Source of the DNA: Streptomyces nymphaeiformis
Lineage (GTDB): Bacteria; Actinomycetota; Actinomycetes; Streptomycetales; Streptomycetaceae
DNA length: 64,000 nt
Direction: 5' to 3'
Assembly: GCF_014203895.1 (NCBI RefSeq)
Contig: NZ_JACHJY010000002.1
Span: 310,001 to 374,000, forward strand
The notes beneath the pieces are model-generated. The model was given only the letters and a program-made list of their open reading frames with translations, had not been told where the DNA came from and searched no databases. Numbering within the stretch: the stretch's first letter is position 1; the number at the start of each line of letters is the position of its first letter. The position numbers were made by a program, and so were the translations under genes. This document shows, piece after piece, positions 18,321 through 29,592 of this stretch.

Positions 18321-19128
18321 AGGCGCCCTCGGCCTCGAAGGTGCGCAGCAGGTCCGCGGCGACGCTCACGGCGATCGTCGCGGGCTCCTTGCCGGTGATG
18401 TCGGCCAGACCGATCGGCGTCTTGATCCGGTCGATCGCGGCCTCGTCGTGACCGCCCTCGGTCGCGAGCCGCTTGCGGAACCGCGCCCATTTGGCCGCCG
18501 ACCCGATCAGCCCGATCGAGCCGAGGTGCGGCGCCCGCAGGGCGGCGTCGCACAGTGCGGCGTCCTCGGCGTGGTCATGGGTCATGACCAGGACGTGCGT
18601 GCCGGACGGCAGCTCCTCCAGGACCTCCTCGGGCAGCAGCGGCGTGTGGTGCACCCGCACCCGGGCCACCGCGTCCGCGAGCACGCCGAGGCGCCCCTCG
18701 GCGAGGGTGTCGGCGCGGGAGTCGACCAGATGGAGGTCGAGGTCCTGGCGGGCCAGGATCCGCGCCAGTTCGAGCCCGACGTGCCCGACGCCGAAGACCG
18801 CCACCGCCCGTACCACCGGCAGCGGTTCGAGCAGCACCGACACCGTGCCGCCGCAGCACTGCACACCGTGCCGGTTGGCCACCTTGTCGTTCAGCGCGAA
18901 GTCGATCAGCTCCGGCTCCCGAACGGACGCGGCGATCATCTCCCGGGCCCGGTCGATCGCGACGGCCTCCACGTTGCCGCCGCCGATCGAGCCCCAGGTC
19001 TCGGTGTGCCCGACCACGAGCTTCGCGCCGGCGTCGCGCGGGGCGTGGCCGCGCACGGTCGCGACGGTCACGAGCACGCCGGACTCCCGGCGCGCCCGCA
19101 GCCGCGCGACCGCGGCGAACCACGTCAT
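18319..19128 (-). CDS. xdhC: XdhC-family xanthine dehydrogenase accessory protein
   Basis: About 269 aa. Members of the XdhC/CoxI family bind molybdenum cofactor and help insert its sulfido form into xanthine dehydrogenase. The N-terminal XdhC/CoxI domain (VTVATVRGHAPRDAGAKLVV near residue 20) is followed by a Rossmann-like domain (VAVFGVGHVGLELARIL near 112), ending with KTPIGLADITGKEPATIA. ATG 19128 lies just after the XdhB stop; a GTG at 19137 overlapping the xdhB gene by 8 bp is an alternative. Last gene of the xdhABC operon. Confidence 0.9.
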   Translation of the reverse strand: MTWFAAVARLRARRESGVLVTVATVRGHAPRDAGAKLVVGHTETWGSIGGGNVEAVAIDRAREMIAASVREPELIDFALNDKVANRHGVQCCGGTVSVLLEPLPVVRAVAVFGVGHVGLELARILARQDLDLHLVDSRADTLAEGRLGVLADAVARVRVHHTPLLPEEVLEELPSGTHVLVMTHDHAEDAALCDAALRAPHLGSIGLIGSAAKWARFRKRLATEGGHDEAAIDRIKTPIGLADITGKEPATIAVSVAADLLRTFEAEGA

Positions 19129-19129
19129 G

Positions 19130-21486
<2,357 letters not shown>

Positions 21487-21490
<4 letters not shown>

Positions 21491-22974
21491 GACGACACCG
21501 CCTCGGTGGTTCGCGCGTACAGCTTCAGCAGGCTCTGCCCGAGCATCGCGGAGCGGTACGCGGCGCTGGCCCGGTGGTCGTCCATCGGCGTGCCCTCGTC
21601 GCGCAGCACCGGCGCGACGGCCTCGACGGTCTCCGCCGTCCACGGCCTGCCCTCCAGGGCCGCCTCGGTGGCGAGCGCGCGGATCGGGGTGGCGGCGACG
21701 CCGCCGAGGCCGATCCGCGCCGTGCGGACGATCCCGTCCTCGACGTCCAGGGCGAACGCGACCGCCACGCTGGAGATGTCGTCGAAGCGCCGCTTGGCGA
21801 TCTTGTGGAAGGCCGCGACGGGCGCGAGCGGCAGCGGGACGCGCACCGCGCGGATCAGCTCGCCGGGGCGGCGCACGCTCTGCCGGTAGCCGGTGAAGTA
21901 GTCGGAGAGGGGGACCTCGCGCTCCCCGTCGGCGTCGGCGAGCACCACCGACGCGTCGAGCGCGAGCAGCGCCGGCGGGCTGTCGCCGATGGGGGAGCCG
22001 GTGCCGAGATTGCCGCCGAGGGTCGCGCCGTTGCGGATGAGCCGCGAGGCGAACTGGGGGAACAGCTCCGCGAGCAGCGGTACCCGACCGTCCAGGCGGC
22101 GCTCGATCTCGGTGAGGGTCAGCGCCGCGCCGATCTCGATGACGTCGGACTCGACGCGCAGCTCCCGCAGTTCGGGGAGCCGGTCGACGGCGACCACGCA
22201 ACCGGCCCGCCGGGAGCGGATGTTCACCTCCACGCCCCAGTCGGTGGACCCGGCCACCACCACGGCGTCGGGCCGCTCGCGCAGCAGCCGCAGCGTCTCG
22301 GCCAGGCTGCTCCTCCGCAGGAACACGCTGTCGTCCTGGACGTACGCGGTGGCGACCGGCGCGGGCGGGGCCTGCTCGCGGCGCTGTGCGAGGGGGTCGT
22401 CCTCGGTGGGCGCACCGACGGCGAAGGCGGCGTCGCGGATCGGGCGGTAGCCGGTGCAGCGACACAGGTTCCCGCTGAGCGCGTGCAGATCGAACCCGTT
22501 GGGCCCGTGCTCGGAGTCGGTGCCGGTGCCGGTGCCGGAGTCGGCTTCGGTCTCGGTCTCGGTCCCGGACGTCGGGTGAGGGCAGCGGTCGGGCCGGTAG
22601 TACTCGGCCGCCATGCTGCAGACGAACCCCGGCGTGCAATAACCGCACTGGGATCCCCCGCGGGCCGCCATCTCCCGCTGCACGGGGTGCAGGGCGTCCG
22701 GCGTTCCGGGCTCACCGGGTGTGGCGAGGCCTTCGGAGGTGACGACCTCCTGGCCGTCGAGCGCCGCGACCGGGACCAGACAGGCGTTGACCGCCACCCA
22801 GTCGGTGGGCTTGTCCACCCCGGGGCGGGCCACCAGGACCGAACAGGCGCCGCACTCGCCCTCGGCGCAGCCCTCCTTGGTGCCGGTGAGGCCCCGCTCG
22901 CGCAGGAAGTCGAGGACCGTGGTGTGGGCCGGGGCCGGTGAGATCGGAGCTTCTTTGCCGTTGACGGTGATCAT
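21487..22974 (-). CDS. xdhA: Xanthine dehydrogenase small subunit (2Fe-2S and FAD)
   Basis: 495 aa. Carries electrons from the Mo subunit to NAD. First 2Fe-2S cluster: Cys36, Cys41, Cys44 and Cys65 (GCAEGECGAC). Second cluster: Cys110 and Cys113 (CGYC) with Cys171 and Cys173 (CRCTGYRPI). FAD-binding domain about 205-375 (VVAGSTDWGVEV; LGGNLGTGSPIGDSPP), then the CO-dehydrogenase flavoprotein C-terminal domain. Residues about 135-160 form an odd low-complexity insert rich in Thr, Glu, Gly and Ser between the two halves of the second cluster. ATG 22974 starts the conserved MITVNGK. A short leader ORF lies upstream. Confidence 0.93.
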
Positions 22975-23038
22975 GTTCGCCAAAGTCGAGCAGCTTTCTG
23001 TGCTTGGACGCGCCACGGGAGAGAACCGGGCGCGCGAC

Positions 23039-23059
23039 GGCACGCGACAGCGGCGTGCC
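23039..23059 (-). promoter_or_regulatory. Hairpin between leader ORF and xdhA
   Basis: GGCACGC, 7-nt loop, GCGTGCC: perfect 7-bp stem located between the short ORF stop (23098) and the xdhA ATG (22974). Candidate attenuator. Confidence 0.4.
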
Positions 23060-23097
23060 GGGAAGGGGAAGGGAAAGCCTGAACGAGAACGGCGTCG

Positions 23098-23175
23098 TCA
23101 GCAGCCGTGGGCGATGCGACCCGGAACCCAGACCGTGCTGTGCGCGAGGCGACTCAGGTCGGAGTGGGTGTTCAT
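23098..23175 (-). CDS. Short ORF, candidate leader peptide of the xdh operon
   Basis: A 25-codon ORF (ATG 23175-23173, TGA 23100-23098). The peptide begins MNTHSDLSRLAHSTVW and ends RIAHGC with Cys as the last residue. GAGGAGG sits 10 nt upstream of the ATG, stronger than most ribosome sites in the window. The HxDLxRxA spacing resembles the RRHVDL leader family but without the RR pair. A promoter-like TTGACC-18-TACCTT lies about 45 nt further upstream. It precedes xdhA by 123 nt. Could be a chance ORF, but ribosome site, promoter and downstream hairpin fit a leader. Confidence 0.5.
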   Translation of the reverse strand: MNTHSDLSRLAHSTVWVPGRIAHGC

Positions 23176-23220
23176 CCGTCGGTCGCCTCCTCTCGGTCGT
23201 CACGGGTCGTAGGTGACGGC

Positions 23221-23250
23221 AAGGTAGTGGCTGACGATCACGGAGGTCAA
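23221..23250 (-). promoter_or_regulatory. Candidate housekeeping-type promoter of the xdh operon
   Basis: On the minus strand TTGACC (23250-23245), an 18-nt spacer and TACCTT (23226-23221). Predicted start of transcription near 23214, about 40 nt before the short leader ORF. Confidence 0.45.
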
Positions 23251-23297
23251 GGAGCCACGAGCTTCGAGCCGACGGGATCCCGGCACCGGGCCCCGCG

Positions 23298-24689
23298 TCA
23301 GAAGATCCGGTGCTCCGTCCAGAACGGGCCGAGGTCCTTCGCCGTCGCCGCCTGGGCCGCGCGCTTGAAGTCCGCGGTGGTGGCGACGCCCTGCCAGTGG
23401 TCCCGCACGTAGCCGCGCAGCACGGCGGCCATCGTCCGGCTGCCCAGGACGCGCTCCAGGTCGTGCAGGGCGCAGGCGCCGCGCATGTACACGACCTGGA
23501 CGTACTCGGACCGGTGACCGTCCGCGTAGTAGCCCATGGTCCGGGTGAGGGCGGCCGTCCCGCTGGGCCAGTAACCCTGGTCCTCCCAGCAGGTGGCGGT
23601 GTCGTCCCGGTAGTACGTCTGGTTCGCGTACTGCGCGAAGGACTCGTCCAGCCACGGCGCCGCGAACTGGTCGTTGCCGACGATGCCGTAGAACCACTGG
23701 TGGGCGATCTCGTGCACGACGGCCGAGCCCTCCGGTTCGGTCCACAGCAGCACGAGCCCCGGGAACTCCATGCTGCCGAAGTCGGCGAGGCGGTTGCTCA
23801 TGACGAGGTCGAGTTCGCCGTAGGGGTAGCGCCCGAAACGCTTCCCGAACGCGTCGACGGAGCCCACGGCGTTCTTCAGGTCGAGGGCGACGCCCTCGGG
23901 GGACGTGGTGGCCGTCCAGTACGCGTTCAGCCGTACGCCGCCGGGCGTCGTCACCCTCCTCGTCCTGAACGGGCCCGCCGCCCACGCGAAGTCCCGCACC
24001 CCGCGCGCCACACTCGTGCTGACCGTGCGACCGGGCGCGCCCGCGCGCCGGGTGGTGGTCCCCGTCGCGGGCACGACGAGCGTGTCCGGGTGGTCGAGCA
24101 CCACCCGGAAATCGCCGGTCAGGGTGTAGAAGCTCTCTCCGAAGCCGACGTCCGGGTCGAGGTGCGGGCCCCGCGCGTCGCGTACGGACAGAAGCGGCAG
24201 CGCGTTGCCGAGATAGCGGTGGGCGCCGTCCCGGCCGAAGCGGTGGATCCGGTGCGGGACGGCGATCGAGACGTCGAAGGAGATGCTCGTCCGTGCCCGG
24301 TACGGCAGCGGCGCGGGCAGGTCGATCCGCAGTGCGGTGCAGCCGACGGCCAACGGCCGCGGGGCCCCGCCGGCGACCCTGCTCACCCGCACCGGGGACG
24401 GCGCGCCGGGCGCTCCGCACCTGTCGGTGCCGTTGCCCCACAGCCGTACGTCGACCGAACGCAGGGGAGTGCGGGAGGCGTTGCGGAACGACACCGTCTG
24501 GCGTCCGGTCCAGTGCATGCCGTCGGCGTCGGAGCGCAGCGACACGTCGTACGAGGGCCGGTCGGGCGTCGCGACCTCCGCAGGAGCGGGCGGGGCCACG
24601 GGATCCTGTGCCGCCGCGGTCCCGGGGAGGAGCAGCAGGACGGCCGCGAGGGCGAGCAGCGGCGCACGCCGGTACCTGGGCGAGGTCAT
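23298..24689 (-). CDS. Secreted M1-family zinc metallopeptidase
   Basis: 463 aa. Signal peptide: RYRRAP followed by LLALAAVLLLLPG and a cleavage site near Ala-Ala-Ala-Gln (about residue 27). The zinc motif HEIAH is at 326-330 with the third ligand Glu349 (HExxH-18-E; DESFAQYA replaces the usual NExxEY). SMEFPG near 316 stands where GAMEN occurs in M1 aminopeptidases. The full zinc site predicts an active exopeptidase at the cell surface or outside. ATG 24689 begins a good signal peptide; a longer in-frame extension to 24836 overlaps the divergent nucleoside hydrolase start and is unlikely. It shows no link to the xdh operon beyond strand. Confidence 0.88.
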   Translation of the reverse strand: MTSPRYRRAPLLALAAVLLLLPGTAAAQDPVAPPAPAEVATPDRPSYDVSLRSDADGMHWTGRQTVSFRNASRTPLRSVDVRLWGNGTDRCGAPGAPSPVRVSRVAGGAPRPLAVGCTALRIDLPAPLPYRARTSISFDVSIAVPHRIHRFGRDGAHRYLGNALPLLSVRDARGPHLDPDVGFGESFYTLTGDFRVVLDHPDTLVVPATGTTTRRAGAPGRTVSTSVARGVRDFAWAAGPFRTRRVTTPGGVRLNAYWTATTSPEGVALDLKNAVGSVDAFGKRFGRYPYGELDLVMSNRLADFGSMEFPGLVLLWTEPEGSAVVHEIAHQWFYGIVGNDQFAAPWLDESFAQYANQTYYRDDTATCWEDQGYWPSGTAALTRTMGYYADGHRSEYVQVVYMRGACALHDLERVLGSRTMAAVLRGYVRDHWQGVATTADFKRAAQAATAKDLGPFWTEHRIF

Positions 24690-24705
24690 GCCGGGCACGC
24701 TAGAA

Positions 24706-24727
24706 CGCCCGTACGCCCGGACGGGCG
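24706..24727. promoter_or_regulatory. Inverted repeat in peptidase/nucleoside hydrolase gap
   Basis: CGCCCGT, 8 nt, ACGGGCG: perfect 7-bp arms in the divergent promoter region. Candidate operator. Confidence 0.3.
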
Positions 24728-24834
24728 AGTTCCGGGCACCCCGTACCCCGGGAGAGGCGAGATCCGGCCGCCGCCCGTCACCCGGCCGAGCCCGCGTCCT
24801 GTGCACACCGGGGCGCATGTGGCACGGTGAGGGC

Positions 24835-25788
24835 ATGCCGGTTCCCGTGATTCTCGACTGCGATCCCGGTCACGACGACGCCTTCAACATCCTCCTGGCC
24901 GCCGCGCACCCCGCGATCGACCTGCTCGCGATCACCACCGTCGCGGGCAACCAGACGCTGGAGAAGACCACGCTCAACGCCCGCCGGGTCTGCTCGGTGG
25001 CCGGGATCCGGGGCGTCCCGATCGCCGCGGGCCGCGACCGCCCGCTGCACGGTCCGCCCCGGATCGCCGAGAACATCCACGGCGACTCCGGCCTGGACGG
25101 CCCCGGCTTCGGCGTCGGCGAGCCCGACGTGCCGCTGGACCCGCGGGACGCCCTCACCCTCGTCCGGGACACGCTCCTCGCGCACCCGGCGCCGGTGACG
25201 CTCGTGCCGACCGGGCCGCTCACCAACATCGCGGTCCTCCTCCTCGCCCACCCCGAGCTCGCCGGGCGGATCGAGCGGATCGTGCTCATGGGCGGCTCGA
25301 CGGAGCGCGGCAACACCACGCCCGCGGCCGAGTTCAACATCCTGTGCGATCCGGAAGCGGCCGACATCGTCTTCCGCAGCGGCGTGCCGGTCACGATGTT
25401 CGGTCTCAACGCGACCCACCAGGTGCGGGCCACCGCCGAGGTCGTCGCCCGGATCGCCGCGCTCGGCACCCCGCTGGCCGGGCTCTGCGTCGACCTGCTG
25501 ACCTACTTCGCGTCCACGTACCGCGAGGTGTACGGCTTCGACGCGCCCCCGCTGCACGATCCGCTCACCGTCGCCCACCTCGTCAACCCGTCGCTCGTCA
25601 GCCTGGTGCGGGCCGCGGTGAGGGTGGAGCTGAACGGCACGCACACCCGGGGCGCGACGGTGGTGGACCTGCACGGGGTGACCGGCCGGCCCGCCGACAC
25701 GGAAGTGGGCATGGAGGTCGACGCGGACGCGTTCTGGGATCTGATCGTGGAAGCCGTACGCGTGCTCGGCGGAGGGCCGGCCTGCTGA
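24835..25788 (+). CDS. Inosine-uridine preferring nucleoside hydrolase
   Basis: 317 aa. Hydrolyses the N-glycosidic bond of ribonucleosides, releasing base and ribose. The calcium-binding motif DCDPGHDDAFN lies at residues 8-18. Typical segments follow: ITTVAGNQTLEKTTLNA near 43, VLMGGSTERGNTTPAAEFN near 150 and HDPLTVAHLV near 238 (catalytic-region His). Length is normal. ATG 24835 has GGTGAGG upstream and starts the conserved PVPVILDCDPG. With the NCS2 permease and xanthine dehydrogenase it can supply purine bases to the urate pathway, though the genes are not in one operon. Confidence 0.92.
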   Translation: MPVPVILDCDPGHDDAFNILLAAAHPAIDLLAITTVAGNQTLEKTTLNARRVCSVAGIRGVPIAAGRDRPLHGPPRIAENIHGDSGLDGPGFGVGEPDVPLDPRDALTLVRDTLLAHPAPVTLVPTGPLTNIAVLLLAHPELAGRIERIVLMGGSTERGNTTPAAEFNILCDPEAADIVFRSGVPVTMFGLNATHQVRATAEVVARIAALGTPLAGLCVDLLTYFASTYREVYGFDAPPLHDPLTVAHLVNPSLVSLVRAAVRVELNGTHTRGATVVDLHGVTGRPADTEVGMEVDADAFWDLIVEAVRVLGGGPAC

Positions 25789-25800
25789 CCCTCCGCCGAG
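25765..25800. terminator. Terminator straddling the nucleoside hydrolase stop
   Basis: CTCGGCGGAGGG (in the last codons) and CCCTCCGCCGAG (after the stop) form a perfect 12-bp stem; the TGA lies in the 12-nt loop. The convergent S8 protease gene ends at 25827. Confidence 0.75.
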
Positions 25801-25826
25801 TGGCGCGACCGGTTACCGGCCCGTCG

Positions 25827-28800
25827 TCACCTGCCGAACCACGCGTTGTGGACGGTCAGCGTCGACGCGTTGCCCTGCTTGTCCGTGACCTCGGCGGAGA
25901 GCGAGACGCCGGCGTCCTTCGCCGGGCTCTTCACGGAGATCAGACCGCCGACGACCTTCACGGACCGCCAGGTCTTCCCGTCGTCGTAGCTCACCGACAC
26001 GGCGAGCGACCCGAGGTTCGCACCGGCCGCCGCGCCCTGCACGGTCACGGGGACCAGGACCGTCGTGCCCGCCGGGAGGCGTGAGGAGAGGTCGACGGGG
26101 GCCGCGAAGCGGACCGTGGACACCGGCAGCGCCGTCGTGGCCGCGACCTGCTTCGAGCGGAAGGCGAAGCCGGCCTCGATCCGGGTGGAGGCCGCGGCGA
26201 CCTTCGCCGCGCGCTCCACGGACGTCGTCAGCCGGTACCGGGCGTCGCCGCCGTCGACGGTGAAGGGCTGCGAGCCGGTCAGCGGATCGTCGTTCTCGGC
26301 GACCTTGACGCCGTCGCGGTACAGCGTCGTCCTGGCCGAGGTGTACGGGACGGACCCCGGGTGCCCCTTGCCGTCCGCGAACAGCGGCACGGAGCCGACG
26401 AGCTGCTGCTCGCCCGTGGCCGGGTCGGGAGCCGTACGGAAGACACCCGTGCCCTCGCCCAGGAGCGGGCCGAAGACACCCGTGTTGAAGTTCTCCCGGT
26501 ACGTCCGGCCGGCCTCGTAGCGCTTCGGCCGGGCCATCTCGTACCCGCCTTCGAAGGCCGGGTAGCCCCACTGGTCCGGCTCGCCCAGCTGGTTGAACCG
26601 GGTCAGCCACTGGGCGCCGTCTGCGGTGGAGACGTAGAAGGTGCGCGTGCCCGGCGCGGCCTGCCGCGCGGAGAAGCCGTTGCCCTCCGGTGCGCCCGGC
26701 AGATGGGCGTACGGCGAGGCGAGCGCGGTCTTCCCCGGGGCGGAGGCGCCGAGACCGACCTTGAGCGTGGCGAACTCGTCCGCCTTCACGTGCCGGGTGT
26801 AGCCCGTCGCGACCGTGCCGACCTTGCCGCCGAAGGCCACCGAGTACTGGCTGGTGTCGTCCTTCAGGAAGTGCGCGTCCCAGGTCTGCAGGAGCGAGCC
26901 GTCGGTGACCGCAGGACCCAGGTGCGCGGTGCGGAAGCCGGTGAAGCCCCGCAGGACCCAGCCGTTGCCGACACGCCCGCTGGGGGAATCGACCTCGTAG
27001 TACGTCCCCGCGTAGTCGGCCTTGTCGATGCCGGGCACGGTGAGGTCCACCGGCTTGGTGGTGCGGGCGTCGGCGACGACCGTGGTGTCGGCGGAGACGT
27101 CCAGCTTCGGCTGGGCGATCCAGTCGGTGCCCGCGGCGTAGTCCGACGGGTCCTGGTAGACGGCCGTGTTGAACGTGTACGTGCCCTTGGGCACCCGGAT
27201 CGTGTGGGCACCCGGCTCGTTGTCGACGCGGGCCTGGAAGCCCGTGGCGGGTCCGTCGACGCCGGTGAGGGTGTTGGCGAAGTACGGGGCGTCGGCGCCG
27301 TCGCGGCCGAGGGTCCGGACCGTCAGGTCGTACGACTCCGCCTCCCGTACGGCCACCGCGGCCGTACGGACGGACTGGCCCGCGCCGGTGGCGGTGACGT
27401 AACCCGAGTAGGAGCCGTCGGCGTCGCCGATCCGGGTGTCCGCGACGAGGTCGACCTCGGCCGTGCCGCCGGCGGGCACGGTCACCTTCGAGGCGCCGAG
27501 CGCGAAGAACCCGGCCGGCGCCGGCTTGCCCGACGGGTCGAGGGCGGACACCGACAGGTCGAGGGTGACGTCCGTGGTCCCGAGGTTGCGGTAGGCGACC
27601 TTCTTCGTCACGGGCTTGTCGTCGGCGTGCGGCCAGAGCGCCGTACCGAAGTTCAGCGACACCGGCTCGGCGACGACGCTCTGCGCGAGCGCCCGGTCGA
27701 CCTGGACGCGCCCCGTGCCCTGCTGGAAGGCGGTGTAGGCGCCGCCCTCGGCGGAGCCGGTCAGCGCGCCCTTGAGCTCGGCGGACTTCCAGTCGGGGTG
27801 CCGCTGCTTGAGGATCGCGGCGGCGCCCGCGACGTGCGGGGTGGCCATGGAGGTGCCGTCGATCTGGAGGTATCCCGGCGCGGGGTGCGGCGTGCCGGGG
27901 CGCGTGTCGATGATGCTGCCCGCGGCGGCGGCCGCGGTGATGCCGACGCCGGGCGCGGTCAGGTCCGGCTTGACGGCGCCGTCACCGGCCCGCGGACCGG
28001 TGCTGGAGAAGGGCGCGAGCCGGTCGTCCTTGTCGACGGCGCCGACGGTCAGCGCGGCGTCCGCGGTGCCCGGCGAACCGACGGACGACGGACCGGACTC
28101 GCCCTCGTTGCCCGCCGCGATCGCGAACAGGATCCCCTTCTCGGCGGAGAGCCGGTCGACCGTCGCCTCCAGCGGGTCGGTGCCGGGGCTGTCGGGGCCG
28201 CCGAGGCTGAGGTTGACGACGTCCGCGCCTTCGGCGGCGGCCCACTCCATGCCCGCGATGACGGCGGAGTCGTCCCCGTACCCCTCGTCGTCGAGGACCT
28301 TCCCGCTGATCACCTCGGCGCCGGGCGCGACCCCCTTGAACCGGCCGCCGGACGCGGCGCCGGTGCCGGCGGCGATGGACGCGACGTGCGTGCCGTGTCC
28401 GACGCGGTCCACGGCGTCGGCGGAGGCGGAGAAGTTCTTCTCGGCGACGACCCGCGTCTTCAGGTCGGCGTGGGTCCTGTCGACGCCGGTGTCGAGGACG
28501 GCGATCTTCACGCCCGTGCCGTCGAAGCCGGACTCCCAGGCCTTGTCGGCGCCGATCTGCCGGACGCTGCGGTCCAGGCTCGCTCCGCGCACCCCGTCCA
28601 GCCACACCGTGGCGATGCCGGACGCGGCGATGCGGGCGCCGGTGTTCTGCCGGTCGGTCAGCGCCTCCCAGATCCGGGCCACGTCGTCCGGGGAGGTGCG
28701 GACGGCATCGGCGTTGATCGTCGGGAACGTGCGCCGCACCTGGGTGTCGCCGGCCGCGCGGACCTCGGCGCGAGCGGCGCCGGCAGCCCCTTCGTACCGC

Positions 28801-29201
28801 ACGATCAGCTTGAGCCCGGCGCGCTGGCTCCTGCGCAGCCGGGGGTCGGTGAGCACGTCGAGGTCGAAGAGCCGCTGGTCGAGGCGGCCCGTGGCGATCA
28901 GGCGCCGGGCGTCGGCGGGCACGACGAGGGTGTGGTCCCCGGTGCGCTCCACCTGTACGGGTATGTGCTCACGGCCCTTGGCGGCTTCGAAGCCCACCAT
29001 GCGGCCCTTGGCGTTCACCACCACGTGGTCGCCGGTGACGAGCGGGATCCGTTCGGTGCCGCCGAGGCGCGGGGCGGTGTCGGGTGCGGCCGCCGCGTGG
29101 ACGGCGATCGCCGTCGCGGGGCCGGTCATGCCTGCGACGAGGGCCACCGATGTGGCCGCCGCGACGGTGAAGGCGCGTGCTCTGTGCACGTGTGCGCGCA
29201 A
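25827..29201 (-). CDS. Secreted subtilisin-like S8 serine protease with C-terminal beta domains
   Basis: 1124 aa. Signal peptide at about residues 1-32 (AFTVAAATSVALVAG). A propeptide-like region runs to about 200. The S8 domain follows with the triad Asp237 (VLDTGVD), His269 (GHGTHVA) and Ser451 (GTSMATPHVAG); Asn365 in AAGNEG forms the oxyanion hole. After about residue 490 come several beta-rich repeats, as in large Streptomyces exoproteases. All active residues are intact. Start ATG 29201 is followed directly by the signal peptide. A clear promoter (29281-29309) lies about 75 nt upstream. Confidence 0.93.
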   Translation of the reverse strand: MRAHVHRARAFTVAAATSVALVAGMTGPATAIAVHAAAAPDTAPRLGGTERIPLVTGDHVVVNAKGRMVGFEAAKGREHIPVQVERTGDHTLVVPADARRLIATGRLDQRLFDLDVLTDPRLRRSQRAGLKLIVRYEGAAGAARAEVRAAGDTQVRRTFPTINADAVRTSPDDVARIWEALTDRQNTGARIAASGIATVWLDGVRGASLDRSVRQIGADKAWESGFDGTGVKIAVLDTGVDRTHADLKTRVVAEKNFSASADAVDRVGHGTHVASIAAGTGAASGGRFKGVAPGAEVISGKVLDDEGYGDDSAVIAGMEWAAAEGADVVNLSLGGPDSPGTDPLEATVDRLSAEKGILFAIAAGNEGESGPSSVGSPGTADAALTVGAVDKDDRLAPFSSTGPRAGDGAVKPDLTAPGVGITAAAAAGSIIDTRPGTPHPAPGYLQIDGTSMATPHVAGAAAILKQRHPDWKSAELKGALTGSAEGGAYTAFQQGTGRVQVDRALAQSVVAEPVSLNFGTALWPHADDKPVTKKVAYRNLGTTDVTLDLSVSALDPSGKPAPAGFFALGASKVTVPAGGTAEVDLVADTRIGDADGSYSGYVTATGAGQSVRTAAVAVREAESYDLTVRTLGRDGADAPYFANTLTGVDGPATGFQARVDNEPGAHTIRVPKGTYTFNTAVYQDPSDYAAGTDWIAQPKLDVSADTTVVADARTTKPVDLTVPGIDKADYAGTYYEVDSPSGRVGNGWVLRGFTGFRTAHLGPAVTDGSLLQTWDAHFLKDDTSQYSVAFGGKVGTVATGYTRHVKADEFATLKVGLGASAPGKTALASPYAHLPGAPEGNGFSARQAAPGTRTFYVSTADGAQWLTRFNQLGEPDQWGYPAFEGGYEMARPKRYEAGRTYRENFNTGVFGPLLGEGTGVFRTAPDPATGEQQLVGSVPLFADGKGHPGSVPYTSARTTLYRDGVKVAENDDPLTGSQPFTVDGGDARYRLTTSVERAAKVAAASTRIEAGFAFRSKQVAATTALPVSTVRFAAPVDLSSRLPAGTTVLVPVTVQGAAAGANLGSLAVSVSYDDGKTWRSVKVVGGLISVKSPAKDAGVSLSAEVTDKQGNASTLTVHNAWFGR

Positions 29202-29280
29202 GTCTCCCCCAGGAGCTCGGGACGAGGTCGGGTGGTCGGATCCGGCCGGCGGTGCCAGAGCACCCGCCGTCGGTCAGCGC

Positions 29281-29309
29281 AGTATGTGAGGCGACACAGG
29301 CGTGATCAA
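29281..29309 (-). promoter_or_regulatory. Promoter of the S8 protease gene
   Basis: Minus strand: TTGATC (29309-29304), 17-nt spacer, CATACT (29286-29281). Fits the vegetative sigma consensus; expected start near 29274, leaving a leader of about 73 nt. Confidence 0.6.
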
Positions 29310-29383
29310 CGACGGTTCGGGGGAGGGGCGTTCAGTCGTACGGTTTCAGGCCATCGTGCGGGCCGCGGGTGCGACGGGGCGAC

Positions 29384-29410
29384 GATGACGGTGTGACGGC
29401 ACTGTGACAG
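29384..29410 (-). promoter_or_regulatory. Direct repeats upstream of the S8 promoter
   Basis: On the minus strand GTCACAGTGCC is followed by GTCACACCGTC, an 11-nt period. This spacing is used by response-regulator sites such as PhoP boxes. It is about 80 bp upstream of the -35 element. Weak evidence. Confidence 0.25.
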
Positions 29411-29536
29411 CGGGACGATCCTTCTGCGACGGCGACGGGCGTGGGCCTCTGCGGATCGCCCTCCAGGGCAGGCCCCACGGCGATTTCGGAGGGCGCGTCC
29501 CGAGTGCTCGGAGCGCGACCGTCCACTTGGCCGTAT

Positions 29537-29573
29537 CCGTACCCGGACGGAACGGCGTTCCGTCCGGGTACGG
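29537..29573. terminator. Strong 17-bp terminator hairpin
   Basis: CCGTACCCGGACGGAAC and GTTCCGTCCGGGTACGG are perfect complements around GGC, 20 nt past the stop of the secreted propeller-like gene. The rest of the 29202-29592 gap holds the S8 promoter and the direct repeats; no gene is seen. Confidence 0.85.
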
Positions 29574-29592
29574 CAGGGGCGGGTCCCCGTGG

